Source: FEN-299 sp963717945 (lineage in GTDB: Bacteria > Acidobacteriota > Vicinamibacteria > Vicinamibacterales > Fen-181). From it: 64,000 nucleotides of DNA. Position 1 is the first letter of the stretch; each line of letters starts with the position of its first letter. The notes below the pieces were generated by a model. It was not told where the DNA came from and did no database searches. It saw only the letters and a program-made list of their open reading frames with translations. A program made the translations under genes and the position numbers. Where the stretch lies: positions 496,001-560,000 of the forward strand of contig CAVQXT010000007.1 of NCBI GenBank assembly GCA_963717945.1, in the 5' to 3' direction. Positions 52,279 to 61,158 of the stretch are shown piece after piece.

Positions 52279-54258
52279 ATGACCGGCAAGTGTGAAGGCC
52301 CCTTCGACATCACCGATCGCCATCGCGCGGAGGAGGCGCTTCGGGAGAGCGAAGAGCTGTTTCGGACGCTGTTCGAGACCAGCTCCGCCGCCACGGCGAT
52401 CATCGAGAGGGACACGACCATCTCGCTGGTCAACGAGGAGTTCTGCCGGCTGCTGGGTTGTTCGAGGCAGGAGGCCATCGGAGGGCGATGGACCGCCTCT
52501 GTGTTCGAAGACGATCTTCCGCGGATGGTCGAGAACAACCAGAAGCGGATGGCGGACCCCCGGAGCGTTCCCGACCAGTACGAATTCCGGTACCGTCGGG
52601 CGGACGGCACGATCCGCGACGCCCTCATCAACGTGGCCGTGATTCCGACCAGTCGGAAGATCCTCTGCACGTTTGTGGACATCACGGACCGCAAGCGATC
52701 GGAGGAGGCGCTGCGGGAAAGCGAGTACTTCTTCCGGGAATCCCAATCCGCGGCCTCGATCGGCTCGTACAAGACAGACTTCGTCACCGACTCCTGGGAA
52801 TCGTCGGAAGTCCTCGATCAGATCTTCGGGATCGGGAAGGACCACAGCCGGACCGTCCAGGGGTGGCTGGACATCGTCCATCCCGACGACCGGGCAATGC
52901 TGGCTCGGTATCTCCGCGAAGAGGTCATCGCGAAGCAAAGGCCCTTCGCCAGGGAATACCGGATCGTGCGCCAGAGAGACGGCGAGGTGCGGTGGGTCAG
53001 CGGGTTCGGGAACGTCTCCTTCGGCGCCGACGGCCGCATCCTCTCGATGATCGGGACGATCCAGGACGTCACCGAGCGCAAGCGTGCCGAGGCGGAGCGG
53101 GCCAGGCTCGAGATCCAGCTGCAGCAGGCCCAGAAGATGGAGTCGGTCGGGCGCCTGGCGGGAGGCGTGGCCCACGACTTCAACAACATGCTGTGCGTCA
53201 TTCTCGGCCACGCGGACCTGGTGCTCGACGACCTGGGGCCGGCTCACCCGTTCTACGACGACCTCCTGGAAATCCGGAAAGCGGCGAGTCGCTCGGCCGA
53301 CCTGACTCGCCAGTTGCTCGCCTTCGCCCGCAAGCAGACCATCACGCCCACCGTCCTCGACCTGAACGAGACCGTGGGTCAGATGCTCACGATGCTGAGC
53401 CGGTTGATCGGGGAGGATGTCGAGCTGGCATGGCGCCCGGGCAGGGACGCGTGGCGGGTCAAGATGGATCCGTCCCAGATCGACCAGATGCTGGCCAACC
53501 TCTGCGTGAATGCCCGGGACGCCATCACGGGCGTGGGCCGAGTCACCATCGAAACCGAGAACGCCACTCTCGACGACGCCTACTGCGCGGCCCACCCCGG
53601 GGCCGTCCCCGGGGAGTACCTGCGGCTGGCCGTGAGCGACGACGGGTGCGGCATGGACGAGGGCACGCAGGCGCATCTGTTCGAGCCGTTCTTCACCACC
53701 AAGGCGGTCGGCAAAGGCACCGGCCTCGGCCTCGCCATGGTCTACGGCATCGTCAGGCAGAACCACGGCGCCATCGACGTGCACAGCGAGCCGGGCGTGG
53801 GGACGACGTTCACGATCTACCTGCCTCGGCATCCGGACCCGGGCGGACCGGCCCGGACAACGCGTGCGTCGGGCCGCGTGAGCCGGGGCCACGAGACGAT
53901 CCTGGTCGTCGAGGACGACCCCGCCGTCCTGACGTTGGCCGCGCGGATGCTCGCGGGACAAGGCTACACCGTGCTGGCCGCGCGCTCACCGGCCGAGGCG
54001 ATTCGCGTCGCGAAGGAATCCGGCGCCGACATTCACCTCGTCATGACCGACGTGGTCATGCCCGGGATGAACGGCCGGGAGCTGGCCGCGAAGCTCCTCT
54101 CCCTCCATCCGCATCTCAAGCGCCTGTTCACCTCCGGCTACACGGCCGATGTCATCGCCCACCACGGCGTGCTCGAGGAAGGCGTGCATTTCCTGCAGAA
54201 GCCGTTCGATGTCGGCGGGCTGGCCACCAAGGTCCGAGAGGTGCTGGAGGGGAACTGA
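52279..54258 (+). CDS. soluble hybrid sensor histidine kinase: PAS x2 - HisKA - HATPase - receiver
   Basis: The 659-residue protein has no membrane helix. Two PAS domains (about 20-150 and 155-275) precede a HisKA domain with phospho-acceptor His in GGVAHDFNNML. N box (LANLCVNARDAI), G1 (DDGCGMD), F (FEPFFTTK) and G2 (GKGTGLGLAM) motifs follow. The C-terminal receiver has acidic pair VEDD, phospho-acceptor Asp in MTDVVMPGMNG, and KPFD. GGAAGGA lies just before the ATG. No output regulator is adjacent. Confidence 0.93.
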   Translation: MTGKCEGPFDITDRHRAEEALRESEELFRTLFETSSAATAIIERDTTISLVNEEFCRLLGCSRQEAIGGRWTASVFEDDLPRMVENNQKRMADPRSVPDQYEFRYRRADGTIRDALINVAVIPTSRKILCTFVDITDRKRSEEALRESEYFFRESQSAASIGSYKTDFVTDSWESSEVLDQIFGIGKDHSRTVQGWLDIVHPDDRAMLARYLREEVIAKQRPFAREYRIVRQRDGEVRWVSGFGNVSFGADGRILSMIGTIQDVTERKRAEAERARLEIQLQQAQKMESVGRLAGGVAHDFNNMLCVILGHADLVLDDLGPAHPFYDDLLEIRKAASRSADLTRQLLAFARKQTITPTVLDLNETVGQMLTMLSRLIGEDVELAWRPGRDAWRVKMDPSQIDQMLANLCVNARDAITGVGRVTIETENATLDDAYCAAHPGAVPGEYLRLAVSDDGCGMDEGTQAHLFEPFFTTKAVGKGTGLGLAMVYGIVRQNHGAIDVHSEPGVGTTFTIYLPRHPDPGGPARTTRASGRVSRGHETILVVEDDPAVLTLAARMLAGQGYTVLAARSPAEAIRVAKESGADIHLVMTDVVMPGMNGRELAAKLLSLHPHLKRLFTSGYTADVIAHHGVLEEGVHFLQKPFDVGGLATKVREVLEGN

Positions 54259-54305
54259 CGATCGGCGCGCCGAACCTCCACGCCCGCGACTTGCCCGAAG
54301 CGGCC

Positions 54306-55514
54306 TCACATCCAGTCGCCCGTGACGTCCTGCGGTTTGAGGCGGTAGGCGATGATCTGCGCGTCGCGGTCCTTGAGGTACAGGCTCCGGACGTCGTCGA
54401 GCGTCATGAGGATCCACGGCGAGAGGAGATTGCCGCCGTTCTTGGTGAAGACGAGGTTTTCGGCCAGATAGACGCAGGAGTGGACCGCCTCGCCGGTGTC
54501 GTTGTTCATCACGAACAGGATGTCCCCGTACCTGAACGGCGCCTTCACCTGGGAGTAGTTCTCGAGCACGCGGCTCGCGAGCAGCTTCGTGTCGAGGAAC
54601 ACGTTCTCCGGGTTGTAGTTGAAGAAGTTCAGCGAGGTCCAGTGGCAGTCGGGCATCCGCCCGTTGGTGGCCAGCTCGGATGTCGGGTACGTGTAGAGCA
54701 GCTTGCGCGCGAGCGGCGGCAGCAGGTGGATCAGATCGATCGTCCGCACGCTGCCTTTCTCCGCGATCGATTGCAGCAGCGGGAGGATGTCCTTGCGGCG
54801 GAACCCCGCGCTCCAGTAGGCGGCCAGGGCGGGGACGCTGGTGTTGCCGTCGATCTGCACGCGGACCATCATCGTGCGGATTCGCGTCAGCGTCCTGAAG
54901 AGGAGGCGCGCTTCCTTGTCGGAGCCGGCATAGCTCATCAACGCTTCGACATCGCTGAACGCCAGCGTGTCCCCGCGGTAGTAGGTCAGCCGCGCGATCC
55001 GCGCCTTGATGTCAGGGCGGACGTCGGTGTCGTTCAGCCAATCGTCGACGCCGCCGCTGAGGATCAGCACCGGGTCGTAGTAATACGGGTTCTCCTTCCA
55101 CCTGGCCAGCTCGCGGTAGATCACGCCGCGCGCCTTCTGCGCGATCAGTTCCAGGTCGCCCACCGCTGGATGGAGGTGCAGCGCCCCGCCGGCCGACAGG
55201 ACCACGTCCGGCGCGAGGAGCCTCGCGCGCAGGTCGTCGGGCAGTCCGGCCCGCCGGAACAGTTCCTTGAGGCTCTCGAGCGTGGCTCCCGGAAAAGTCC
55301 AGTGGGGGGTGGTGCCCGGCAGGGGGTAGAGCGCCACCATGTTCGCTGGCGCCTGGAGGTAGATGTAGTGGTATTCGAGCTTTCCCCAGGGGCCCGATTT
55401 CGACCCGGCCGAGTTCCAGCTGTCCTGGCCGCCCCAGGCCGGCGCGCTACCGGCAAGACTCGCAACCGCGCACACGAACGCCGCCGCCGTAGACAACCGC
55501 CGAACGCGACTCAT
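54306..55514 (-). CDS. secreted protein with NlpC/P60-like C-terminal region
   Basis: The start is ATG 55514, giving MSRVRRLSTAAAFVCAVASL. The 402-residue protein has no strong family match I can name. The C-terminal part has CHWTSLNFFNY, then GDILFVMNNDTGEAVHSCVY and NLVFTKNGG, an arrangement of Cys and His like the NlpC/P60 papain-like fold, including the GD turn. A cell-wall or peptide hydrolase is therefore possible. The N-terminal 200 residues are helical and unassigned. Confidence 0.6.
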   Translation of the reverse strand: MSRVRRLSTAAAFVCAVASLAGSAPAWGGQDSWNSAGSKSGPWGKLEYHYIYLQAPANMVALYPLPGTTPHWTFPGATLESLKELFRRAGLPDDLRARLLAPDVVLSAGGALHLHPAVGDLELIAQKARGVIYRELARWKENPYYYDPVLILSGGVDDWLNDTDVRPDIKARIARLTYYRGDTLAFSDVEALMSYAGSDKEARLLFRTLTRIRTMMVRVQIDGNTSVPALAAYWSAGFRRKDILPLLQSIAEKGSVRTIDLIHLLPPLARKLLYTYPTSELATNGRMPDCHWTSLNFFNYNPENVFLDTKLLASRVLENYSQVKAPFRYGDILFVMNNDTGEAVHSCVYLAENLVFTKNGGNLLSPWILMTLDDVRSLYLKDRDAQIIAYRLKPQDVTGDWM

Positions 55515-55799
55515 CCTGCGATCCCCTGCCCGTCTTCGAATTGACACCGCAGAAGCTCGCAGAACAGACGCCGGAGCTGCGGTCGTACGCGGACCGCAGG
55601 CTGTGACGGAGACGTGCCCGGGAGCGGTCCTGGCTCATTGTATCTCCGAACAGCAAGGCGACGCGGGCCCGTCGCGCTGTCGGGCTGGCAGCCTCGTGCG
55701 TTCGAGCGCCAACTGAACGGCCGTCGTCTCCCCGGGCCTGGGCGAGACCGACCAGGTATTCAGGTGGCTCGATGGGCGTAGCGCGCGGGATCCATGGCA

Positions 55800-55835
55800 A
55801 TACATTGCAGACCTATGTATAATGCCGCTATGTAT
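55800..55835 (+). promoter_or_regulatory. PadR promoter with putative autoregulatory operator
   Basis: TATAAT at 55818-55823 sits 17 bp after the weak -35 TGGCAA (55795-55800). ATACAT (55800-55805) and ATGTAT (55815-55820) form an inverted repeat over the -10 box, and a further ATGTAT lies at 55830-55835. PadR proteins bind ATGT/ACAT-type palindromes at their own promoters, so self-repression fits. Confidence 0.5.
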
Positions 55836-55921
55836 CATCGCCCGCGTTCCGGCAGGGCTTCCACGGTGTCGCCCCTCGGACCGGACGACGGGTCCTGGTC
55901 CCAGTGGAGGCCGCCGGTCCG

Positions 55922-56263
55922 ATGAGCATCAACAAGGATCTCGTCGCGGCGTCGTCGACGCCCTTGGTTCTCGCCATCCTGGCCGAAGGCGACAGCTACG
56001 GCTACGCCATCCTGAAGCGGGTGCGCGATCTGTCCGGGGGCGAGCTCGACTGGACCGACGGGATGCTCTACCCGGTCCTCCATCGATTGGAGCGCTCCGG
56101 CCTCGTCGAATCCCGATGGGAGAAGGCGGAGTCGGGACGGCACCGGAAGTACTACCGGGTGACCAAGGCCGGGCGGCGCCAGCTGGCCGACGAGCGGCGC
56201 CAGTGGCGGACCGTGGACCAGGCGCTCGGGAAGATCTGGATGGAGCTGAGCCCATGCAATTGA
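55922..56263 (+). CDS. PadR-family transcriptional regulator
   Basis: The 113-residue winged-helix protein opens INKDLVAASSTPLVLAILAE. Its recognition region runs from YGYAILKRVRDLSGG to WTDGMLYPVLHRLERSGLV. ESGRHRKYYRVTKAG is the wing. ATG 55922 starts MSINKDL; GTG 55904 is an in-frame alternative. The end overlaps the next gene by 10 bases. Acidobacteriota use such PadR/permease pairs repeatedly. Confidence 0.93.
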   Translation: MSINKDLVAASSTPLVLAILAEGDSYGYAILKRVRDLSGGELDWTDGMLYPVLHRLERSGLVESRWEKAESGRHRKYYRVTKAGRRQLADERRQWRTVDQALGKIWMELSPCN

Positions 56264-57654
56264 AGCGCACGGACGATCCCGCGGTGGACGCCCTCGAGAA
56301 GCAGATCGACGCGTGGCGAGCCCACCTCCGCAAGAGCCAGGCAATTACGGGCCCGGACGCGAAGGAGCTGGAAGACCACCTCCGTGAGCAGATCGCGTCT
56401 CTCCGCGACGGGGGGCTCTCGCAAGACGAGGCCTTCCTGGTGGCGGTGAAGCGGATGGGGGCCATCGACGCGCTGACACGGGAGTTCGCCCGGGAGCACT
56501 CGGACCGTCTCTGGAAACAGCTCGTGCTCTCCGGCGACGGCGGGGGCGGAGGCGCCGAGTCGCCCGCGGCCGACGGGTCCCCGACGATGTGGGTCGCGCT
56601 CGCGCTGGCCGTGGCGGCGGCGGTGGCGATCAAGGTCCCGGCCCTCTTCGGCGTCGGCTTCGACGGCCGCAGCGCGTTCTACCCACTGAACATCACTTTC
56701 TTCACCCTGCCTTTCATCGCCGCTTATTTCGCGTGGGACCGGCCGCTTCCGCGGTCGGGCCGGGTGTGGCTTGCCGCGGTCTTCGCCCTGGCGGCCATCG
56801 TCGTGAACGCCTACCCCTTCCCGTCGAAGCCGGTCGCCGATACCCAGGTCCTGACCGTTCTCCACCTGCCGATCGCGCTCTGGCTGGCCGTGGGCATCGC
56901 CTACGTCGGCGGGAGATGGCGGGGGAGCGAGCGGCGGATGGACTTCGTCCGCTTCACCGGCGAGCTCTTCATCTACTACGTTCTGATCGCCCTGGGCGGG
57001 GGCGTGCTCATGGCGATGACCGTGGGCCTCTTCGAGGCCATCGGCATCAAGCTGGAGCCCGTGCTGCGGGCCTGGATCCTGCCCTGCGGCATCGTGGGGG
57101 CCGCCCTGGTCGCCACGTGGCTCGTGGAAGCCAAGCAGAGCGTGATCGAGAACATGGCGCCCGTCCTGACCCGGATCTTTGCCCCGCTGTTCACCGTGGC
57201 GCTTCTCGCCTTCATCGTGACGATGGTGTGGACGGGCCGCGGCATTACCGCGAAGCGGGAGCTCCTCATCTTCTTCGACCTCCTGCTGGTGGTGGTCTTC
57301 GGCCTGCTCCTCTACTCGGCGTCGGCCCGGGACTCTCTGGCGGCTCCGGGCCTCTCCGACTGGATCCAGCTCGCGCTGGTCGGGACCGCGCTGGTGGTGG
57401 ACGTCCTGGCGCTCTGGGCCGTCGGGACCCGGATCTCGGAATACGGGTTCACGCCCAACCGTGTCGCGGCGCTGGGGGAGAACGTGGTCCTCGTGGTCAA
57501 CCTGGGCGGCTCCGCGCTTCTTTACGCCGGCTTCCTTCGCGGCCGCGTCGCCTTCTCGCGGCTGTGCGGCTGGCAGACGTTCTATCTCTACGTCTTCGCC
57601 GCCTGGGCGGCGGCGGTCGCGTTCCTCTTCCCGCTGGTGTTTCGGTTTGCCTGA
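56254..57654 (+). CDS. permease-prefix-domain membrane protein, PadR partner
   Basis: This 466-residue protein starts MQLKRTDDPAVDALEKQID inside the PadR gene. Residues 1-90 are a permease prefix domain (KELEDHLREQIASLRDGGLS, then DEAFLVAVKRMG). After it come about ten membrane helices from WVALALAVAAAVAIKV onwards. It lacks an ABC-type extracellular domain (MacB/FtsX), so it is the short form of the PadR-linked permeases. Probably a membrane-stress or export protein; function unknown. Confidence 0.82.
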   Translation: MQLKRTDDPAVDALEKQIDAWRAHLRKSQAITGPDAKELEDHLREQIASLRDGGLSQDEAFLVAVKRMGAIDALTREFAREHSDRLWKQLVLSGDGGGGGAESPAADGSPTMWVALALAVAAAVAIKVPALFGVGFDGRSAFYPLNITFFTLPFIAAYFAWDRPLPRSGRVWLAAVFALAAIVVNAYPFPSKPVADTQVLTVLHLPIALWLAVGIAYVGGRWRGSERRMDFVRFTGELFIYYVLIALGGGVLMAMTVGLFEAIGIKLEPVLRAWILPCGIVGAALVATWLVEAKQSVIENMAPVLTRIFAPLFTVALLAFIVTMVWTGRGITAKRELLIFFDLLLVVVFGLLLYSASARDSLAAPGLSDWIQLALVGTALVVDVLALWAVGTRISEYGFTPNRVAALGENVVLVVNLGGSALLYAGFLRGRVAFSRLCGWQTFYLYVFAAWAAAVAFLFPLVFRFA

Positions 57655-57713
57655 GCGAAGCGAGGCGCGCATGCCCTCGGGATTCCGGGGATCAGGCGAT
57701 GGAATTGGGTCTC

Positions 57714-57731
57714 GGGGAATCGCCCCTTTTT
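57714..57731 (+). terminator. weak intrinsic terminator after the permease gene
   Basis: GGGG, loop AATCG, CCCC, then TTTTT. The short 4-bp stem makes it doubtful. It lies between two converging genes. Confidence 0.3.
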
Positions 57732-60402
57732 ACTGCCGCAGCAGTCTCTCGAACCGCGGACTTCCCTTGAGCGGCGCGAAGTTCGGATCGATCGCCAGCC
57801 ACTTCGGCGACAGGTAGTACGGGATCTTCAGCAGTGGCTCGAGGCGGTCGAGCGCCCTCTCCTTCTCGCCGAGGATCAGGTAGATCCGCACCAGCTGATG
57901 CTGGATATAAGGCCCGGAGTACGCGTCCCTCGAGATCGGCATCACCGCGATGGCCTTCTCTCCTTCGCGGATCGCTTCCTGGCGACGGCCCAGGTAGGCG
58001 AGCGACAGGCCGTGCATCACGAGCAACTGCTCGTCGGCCGGGGTGTCGCTGAGCTGCCGCCGGATGTCGCGCTCGGCCTCGGCCGCCAGCCGCCGCGCCT
58101 CGCCGGTCTCGCCGAGCAGGGCGTGCGTCTGCGCGAACGCCAGCCGCTGAAAGCCGACCGAGCCGAACGTCTCCGGCGGCTCGCGCAGGAACACCGCCCG
58201 CTGGTCGGCGTCGAAGAGCCACATCAGGTCCCAGTAGATGCCGAAGTACGCGATCATCGTCTTCCGCCGGTCGGATGGCTGTCCGGCGAGCCACGCACGA
58301 GCCGCCGCCGGGTCGCCCTGCGCGAGGTACACCATCGCCTTGGTCTCGACCAGTGACGCCGTCTCAGGTGAGATCTCGAGTGCGCTGTCGAGCACTCTCA
58401 ACGCCTCCGGGTAACGCCGCGTCCAGAGCAGGGCCGAGCCAAGACGGCCGTAGTTGCTGATGGAACGCGGGTCGATCAGCCGCGCCTGCTGGAGGTGGGT
58501 GATGGCCTGGTCCCAGCGCCCCAGGTTTCGCTCGGCCCCCGCCGTTGCGAGCAGCAGGTCGGCGTCTCCCGGCGCCACGCTCAGGCCCTGCTCCGCCTGC
58601 TCGATCGCCCGGGCGTTGTCCCTCGCCACCAGCGAGAAGTAGCTGCTCATCGCCAGCCGGGCCGCCCCCAGGTCCGGCGCCGCCTCGACCGCGCGCTCGG
58701 CGGCCACGCGCGCCCCCTCACCCAGCGCGGCGGTCGGCATGACCTGGTAGTAGAGCGTCGAGCGGGCGAACGACAGCCTGGCCCAGGCCAACGCGAACGA
58801 CGGGTCGAGGGCCACCGCCCTCTCGAAGTGACCGATGGCCTCCTGGAGACGCGGCGCGTCCCGGGCTCCCGCGGCGATGATGGTCTCGCCGCCGAGGTAC
58901 TGCTCGTAGGCCGCCATGTTCTCGGTCGGCCGCGCCGCCAGCCGTTTCTGCTCCCGCGCGCCGAGCTTCACCTGCAGCGCGCCGGCCACCTTCGCGGCAA
59001 TCTCCCCCTGCACCCTGAACACGTCCTCGACCACCGCGTCGAACGAGTCCTGCCAGCGCGAGACCGGCGTGCCGCCGGCCGGCACTTCGATAAGCTCCGG
59101 CATGACGCGAATCCGGCTGGCGCCCGATTCCCCCCTCTGCCAGCGCACCGTGCCGGTGAGCAGGTAGCGCACCTGCAGTTCTTTCGCGACCGCCTGAGGC
59201 GACTGGCCGCCTCCCTTGTAGGCCATCGAGCTCGCTCGGGCGATCACCGTGAACTGCGGCAGCGACGACAACCGGCTGCGGACCTCGTCGGTCATCCCAT
59301 CGGCAAAGTAGCTGTCGGAGGACTGGCCGAGATTCTCGAAAGGGAGAACCGCGATACGGTCCGGGCCGCTCGACGCCGGCGGCGGGACGGACGCGCGGCG
59401 CAGCCACCAGCCGCCGGCCGCCAGGAGACCCGCCACGACGACAACCGCGACGCCGGCATACATGACCAGTCGGCGGCGCGACCAGACCGCTGGCGCCGGC
59501 GCTGCCGGCGGCGTCGGCGAGGCCGATGCCACCGACGTCGCCCCGCTGTGACGCTGCAGGCGCTTCAGGTCGGCCTTGATCTCGGCCGCGCTCTGGCAAC
59601 GCAGCGCGGGGTCCTTCTCGAGCGCCTTCGCGATGACCCGCTCCAGTTCCGGCGGCACGTCCGGGTTGAGGCGCACCGGCGGCACCGGCTCGCCGTGGAG
59701 GATCTCGGCCAGCGTCTCCGCGGCGCTCCGTCCCCGGAATGGCAGCACGCCGGTGACCATCTCGTAGAGCACGACGCCGAACGAGAACAGGTCACTGCGC
59801 GCGTCCACGGGCTCGCCCCGCGCCTGTTCCGGCGACATGTAGGACACCGTCCCCAGCGTCGTCCCCGCCGCCGTGACCTCGGCCGGCGCGATCGTCGGCT
59901 GGTCGTCGCCGCTCCGCGCCGCCGCCAGTTTCGCCAGGCCGAAGTCCAGCAGCTTGGCCTCGCCCCGATCGGTGACGAAGATGTTCGCCGGCTTGATGTC
60001 GCGGTGCACGATCCCCGCGCCGTGCGCCGCCTCGAGCGCGTCCGCGATCTGCTCCCCGAACGCCACCACCCGGTCGATCGGCAGCGGCCGGCCCGCAATG
60101 CGTGCCTTGAGCGTCTGCCCCTTCATCAGCTCCATGACGATGAACGGCTGGCCCGCTTCTTCGCCCAGGTCGTGGATCGTGCAGATGTGGGGGTGGTTGA
60201 GGGCCGAGGCAGCGCGCGCCTCGCGCACGACGCGCGCCATGGCCTCCCGATCGTCTGCGAGCGCCTCGGGCAGGAACTTCACGGCGACGTGGCGGCCGAG
60301 CCTGGAGTCTTCCGCCTCGTAGACCACGCCCATCCCGCCCTCGCCGAGCTGGCGGAGGAGGCGGTAGTGCGAGAACATCTGTCCGGCGATTGGCGTGGCC
60401 AC
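57730..60402 (-). CDS. Ser/Thr protein kinase with TolB-N-like and TPR domains
   Basis: The 890-residue protein has a complete PknB-type kinase domain (about 12-280): LGEGGMGVVYEAED, HRDIKPANIFV, DFGLAKLAA and MSPEQARGE. One membrane helix is at about 315-337 (VMYAGVAVVVVAGLLAAGGW). Then comes a TolB-N-like domain (RIAVLPFENLGQSSDSYFA) and TPR repeats to the end. Its last codons (FERLLRQ) repeat, as DNA, just upstream of its own start, in the remnant of a paralogue. It resembles the other two kinases of the window in layout but not in close sequence. Confidence 0.9.
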   Translation of the reverse strand: MATPIAGQMFSHYRLLRQLGEGGMGVVYEAEDSRLGRHVAVKFLPEALADDREAMARVVREARAASALNHPHICTIHDLGEEAGQPFIVMELMKGQTLKARIAGRPLPIDRVVAFGEQIADALEAAHGAGIVHRDIKPANIFVTDRGEAKLLDFGLAKLAAARSGDDQPTIAPAEVTAAGTTLGTVSYMSPEQARGEPVDARSDLFSFGVVLYEMVTGVLPFRGRSAAETLAEILHGEPVPPVRLNPDVPPELERVIAKALEKDPALRCQSAAEIKADLKRLQRHSGATSVASASPTPPAAPAPAVWSRRRLVMYAGVAVVVVAGLLAAGGWWLRRASVPPPASSGPDRIAVLPFENLGQSSDSYFADGMTDEVRSRLSSLPQFTVIARASSMAYKGGGQSPQAVAKELQVRYLLTGTVRWQRGESGASRIRVMPELIEVPAGGTPVSRWQDSFDAVVEDVFRVQGEIAAKVAGALQVKLGAREQKRLAARPTENMAAYEQYLGGETIIAAGARDAPRLQEAIGHFERAVALDPSFALAWARLSFARSTLYYQVMPTAALGEGARVAAERAVEAAPDLGAARLAMSSYFSLVARDNARAIEQAEQGLSVAPGDADLLLATAGAERNLGRWDQAITHLQQARLIDPRSISNYGRLGSALLWTRRYPEALRVLDSALEISPETASLVETKAMVYLAQGDPAAARAWLAGQPSDRRKTMIAYFGIYWDLMWLFDADQRAVFLREPPETFGSVGFQRLAFAQTHALLGETGEARRLAAEAERDIRRQLSDTPADEQLLVMHGLSLAYLGRRQEAIREGEKAIAVMPISRDAYSGPYIQHQLVRIYLILGEKERALDRLEPLLKIPYYLSPKWLAIDPNFAPLKGSPRFERLLRQ

Positions 60403-60545
60403 AGCAGCACGCTCCTTGCTGACGCAGCAGTCTCTCGAACCGCGGGTGCCCCTTGGGCGGCCTGAAGTCCTGGCCGGTCGCGAGCCGGATCAGCGACAAA
60501 TGATACTCGACCTCGGGCGCCGAATACGCGAGGGGCCACCGCTGG
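60403..60545 (-). pseudogene. C-terminal remnant of a second TPR kinase gene
   Basis: The minus strand reads AYSAPEVEYHLSLIRLATG and then HPRFERLLRQ, the typical end of the TPR-kinase family, with an internal deletion. The 23 bases at 60423-60445 are identical to 57737-57759 in the intact kinase gene. There is no upstream kinase domain, so this is the tail of a deleted or recombined paralogue. Confidence 0.75.
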
Positions 60546-60766
60546 GGGGAAGAGGAGGAGCGTTGCGGTCTGCTGGCCTGAAGACCGTAGCTGGCCGAGG
60601 AGGATTCGTGAGACCGCAGGCCGACGAAGGTTGGTGCGCCCGACCCGCCTTCGCAGCGCTGCGGGGCCAGTGTGGTCCTCGCGCTGCTTCGGCGCGTCTG
60701 GGCCTGAGCCTTCGCCTGGCCTGCCAGCCGTAGCTCACGCTCTTGATGGCAGGCGTGAGCGAAGGC
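60446..60766. other. intergenic region of repeats left of the tRNA-Arg fragments
   Basis: Beyond the kinase remnant this stretch holds GGTTGGTGCGCCCGAC (around 60632-60644), which matches the CCA end and acceptor strand of tRNA-Arg, and a dispersed inverted repeat (CCAGCCGTAGCTCACGC at 60724 pairing with GCGTGAGCGAAGGCTGG at 60753). No gene is apparent. Confidence 0.5.
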
Positions 60767-60812
60767 TGGCGCGCCCGACAGGATTCGAACCTGTGCCCTT
60801 CGGCTCCGGAGG
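60767..60812 (-). pseudogene. truncated tRNA-Arg: 3' half, copy 1
   Basis: This matches the 3' part of the intact tRNA-Arg (62122-62167) at 44 of 46 bases, from the CCA end through the T arm to the anticodon loop. Identity stops at the 5' edge of the anticodon loop. It lies 50 bases before higB. Confidence 0.88.
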
Positions 60813-60851
60813 GTGGCTCGTTCGGCTGTAGCCCTATCCTACGGCCTCCGT

Positions 60852-60857
60852 TATAAT
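60852..60857 (+). promoter_or_regulatory. -10 box (TATAAT) of higBA
   Basis: This perfect TATAAT ends 7 bases before the GTG at 60865, so transcription would begin at the start codon. An ATG at 60856 overlaps the box itself, which argues against it as the true start. Confidence 0.55.
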
Positions 60858-60864
60858 GGACCCC

Positions 60865-61158
60865 GTGATACGGTCCTTCGCGAACGCCGCGACGGAAGAC
60901 CTGTTCGATGGCGTCGACAGCCGGCGGGCGCGCCGCATCTGTCCGGTCCACTTGTGGCCTGCGGTCAGGCGGAAGTTGACCCAGCTCAATCGGGTGCGGC
61001 AGCTCCGCGAACTGGCCGTGCCGCCGGGAAATCGCCTCGAGCGGCCGCACGGGGATCGGGCGGGCCAGCACAGCATCCGGGTCAACGAGCAGTATCGGCT
61101 GTGCTTTCGCTGGGAGAACGGACATGCGGACGAGGTCGAGGTCATTGACTACCACTGA
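60865..61158 (+). CDS. higB: HigB/RelE-type toxin of a type II TA pair
   Basis: The 97-residue protein starts at GTG (MIRSFANAATEDLFDG), as in the HigB family; the in-frame ATG at 60856 overlaps the -10 box. The core CPVHLWPAVRRKLTQLN, AVPPGNRLERP and HSIRVNEQYRLCFRW is strongly conserved in these ribosome-dependent mRNA interferases. It is followed by an overlapping antitoxin gene (toxin first, as usual for HigBA). It lies between tRNA-Arg fragments. Confidence 0.92.
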   Translation: MIRSFANAATEDLFDGVDSRRARRICPVHLWPAVRRKLTQLNRVRQLRELAVPPGNRLERPHGDRAGQHSIRVNEQYRLCFRWENGHADEVEVIDYH

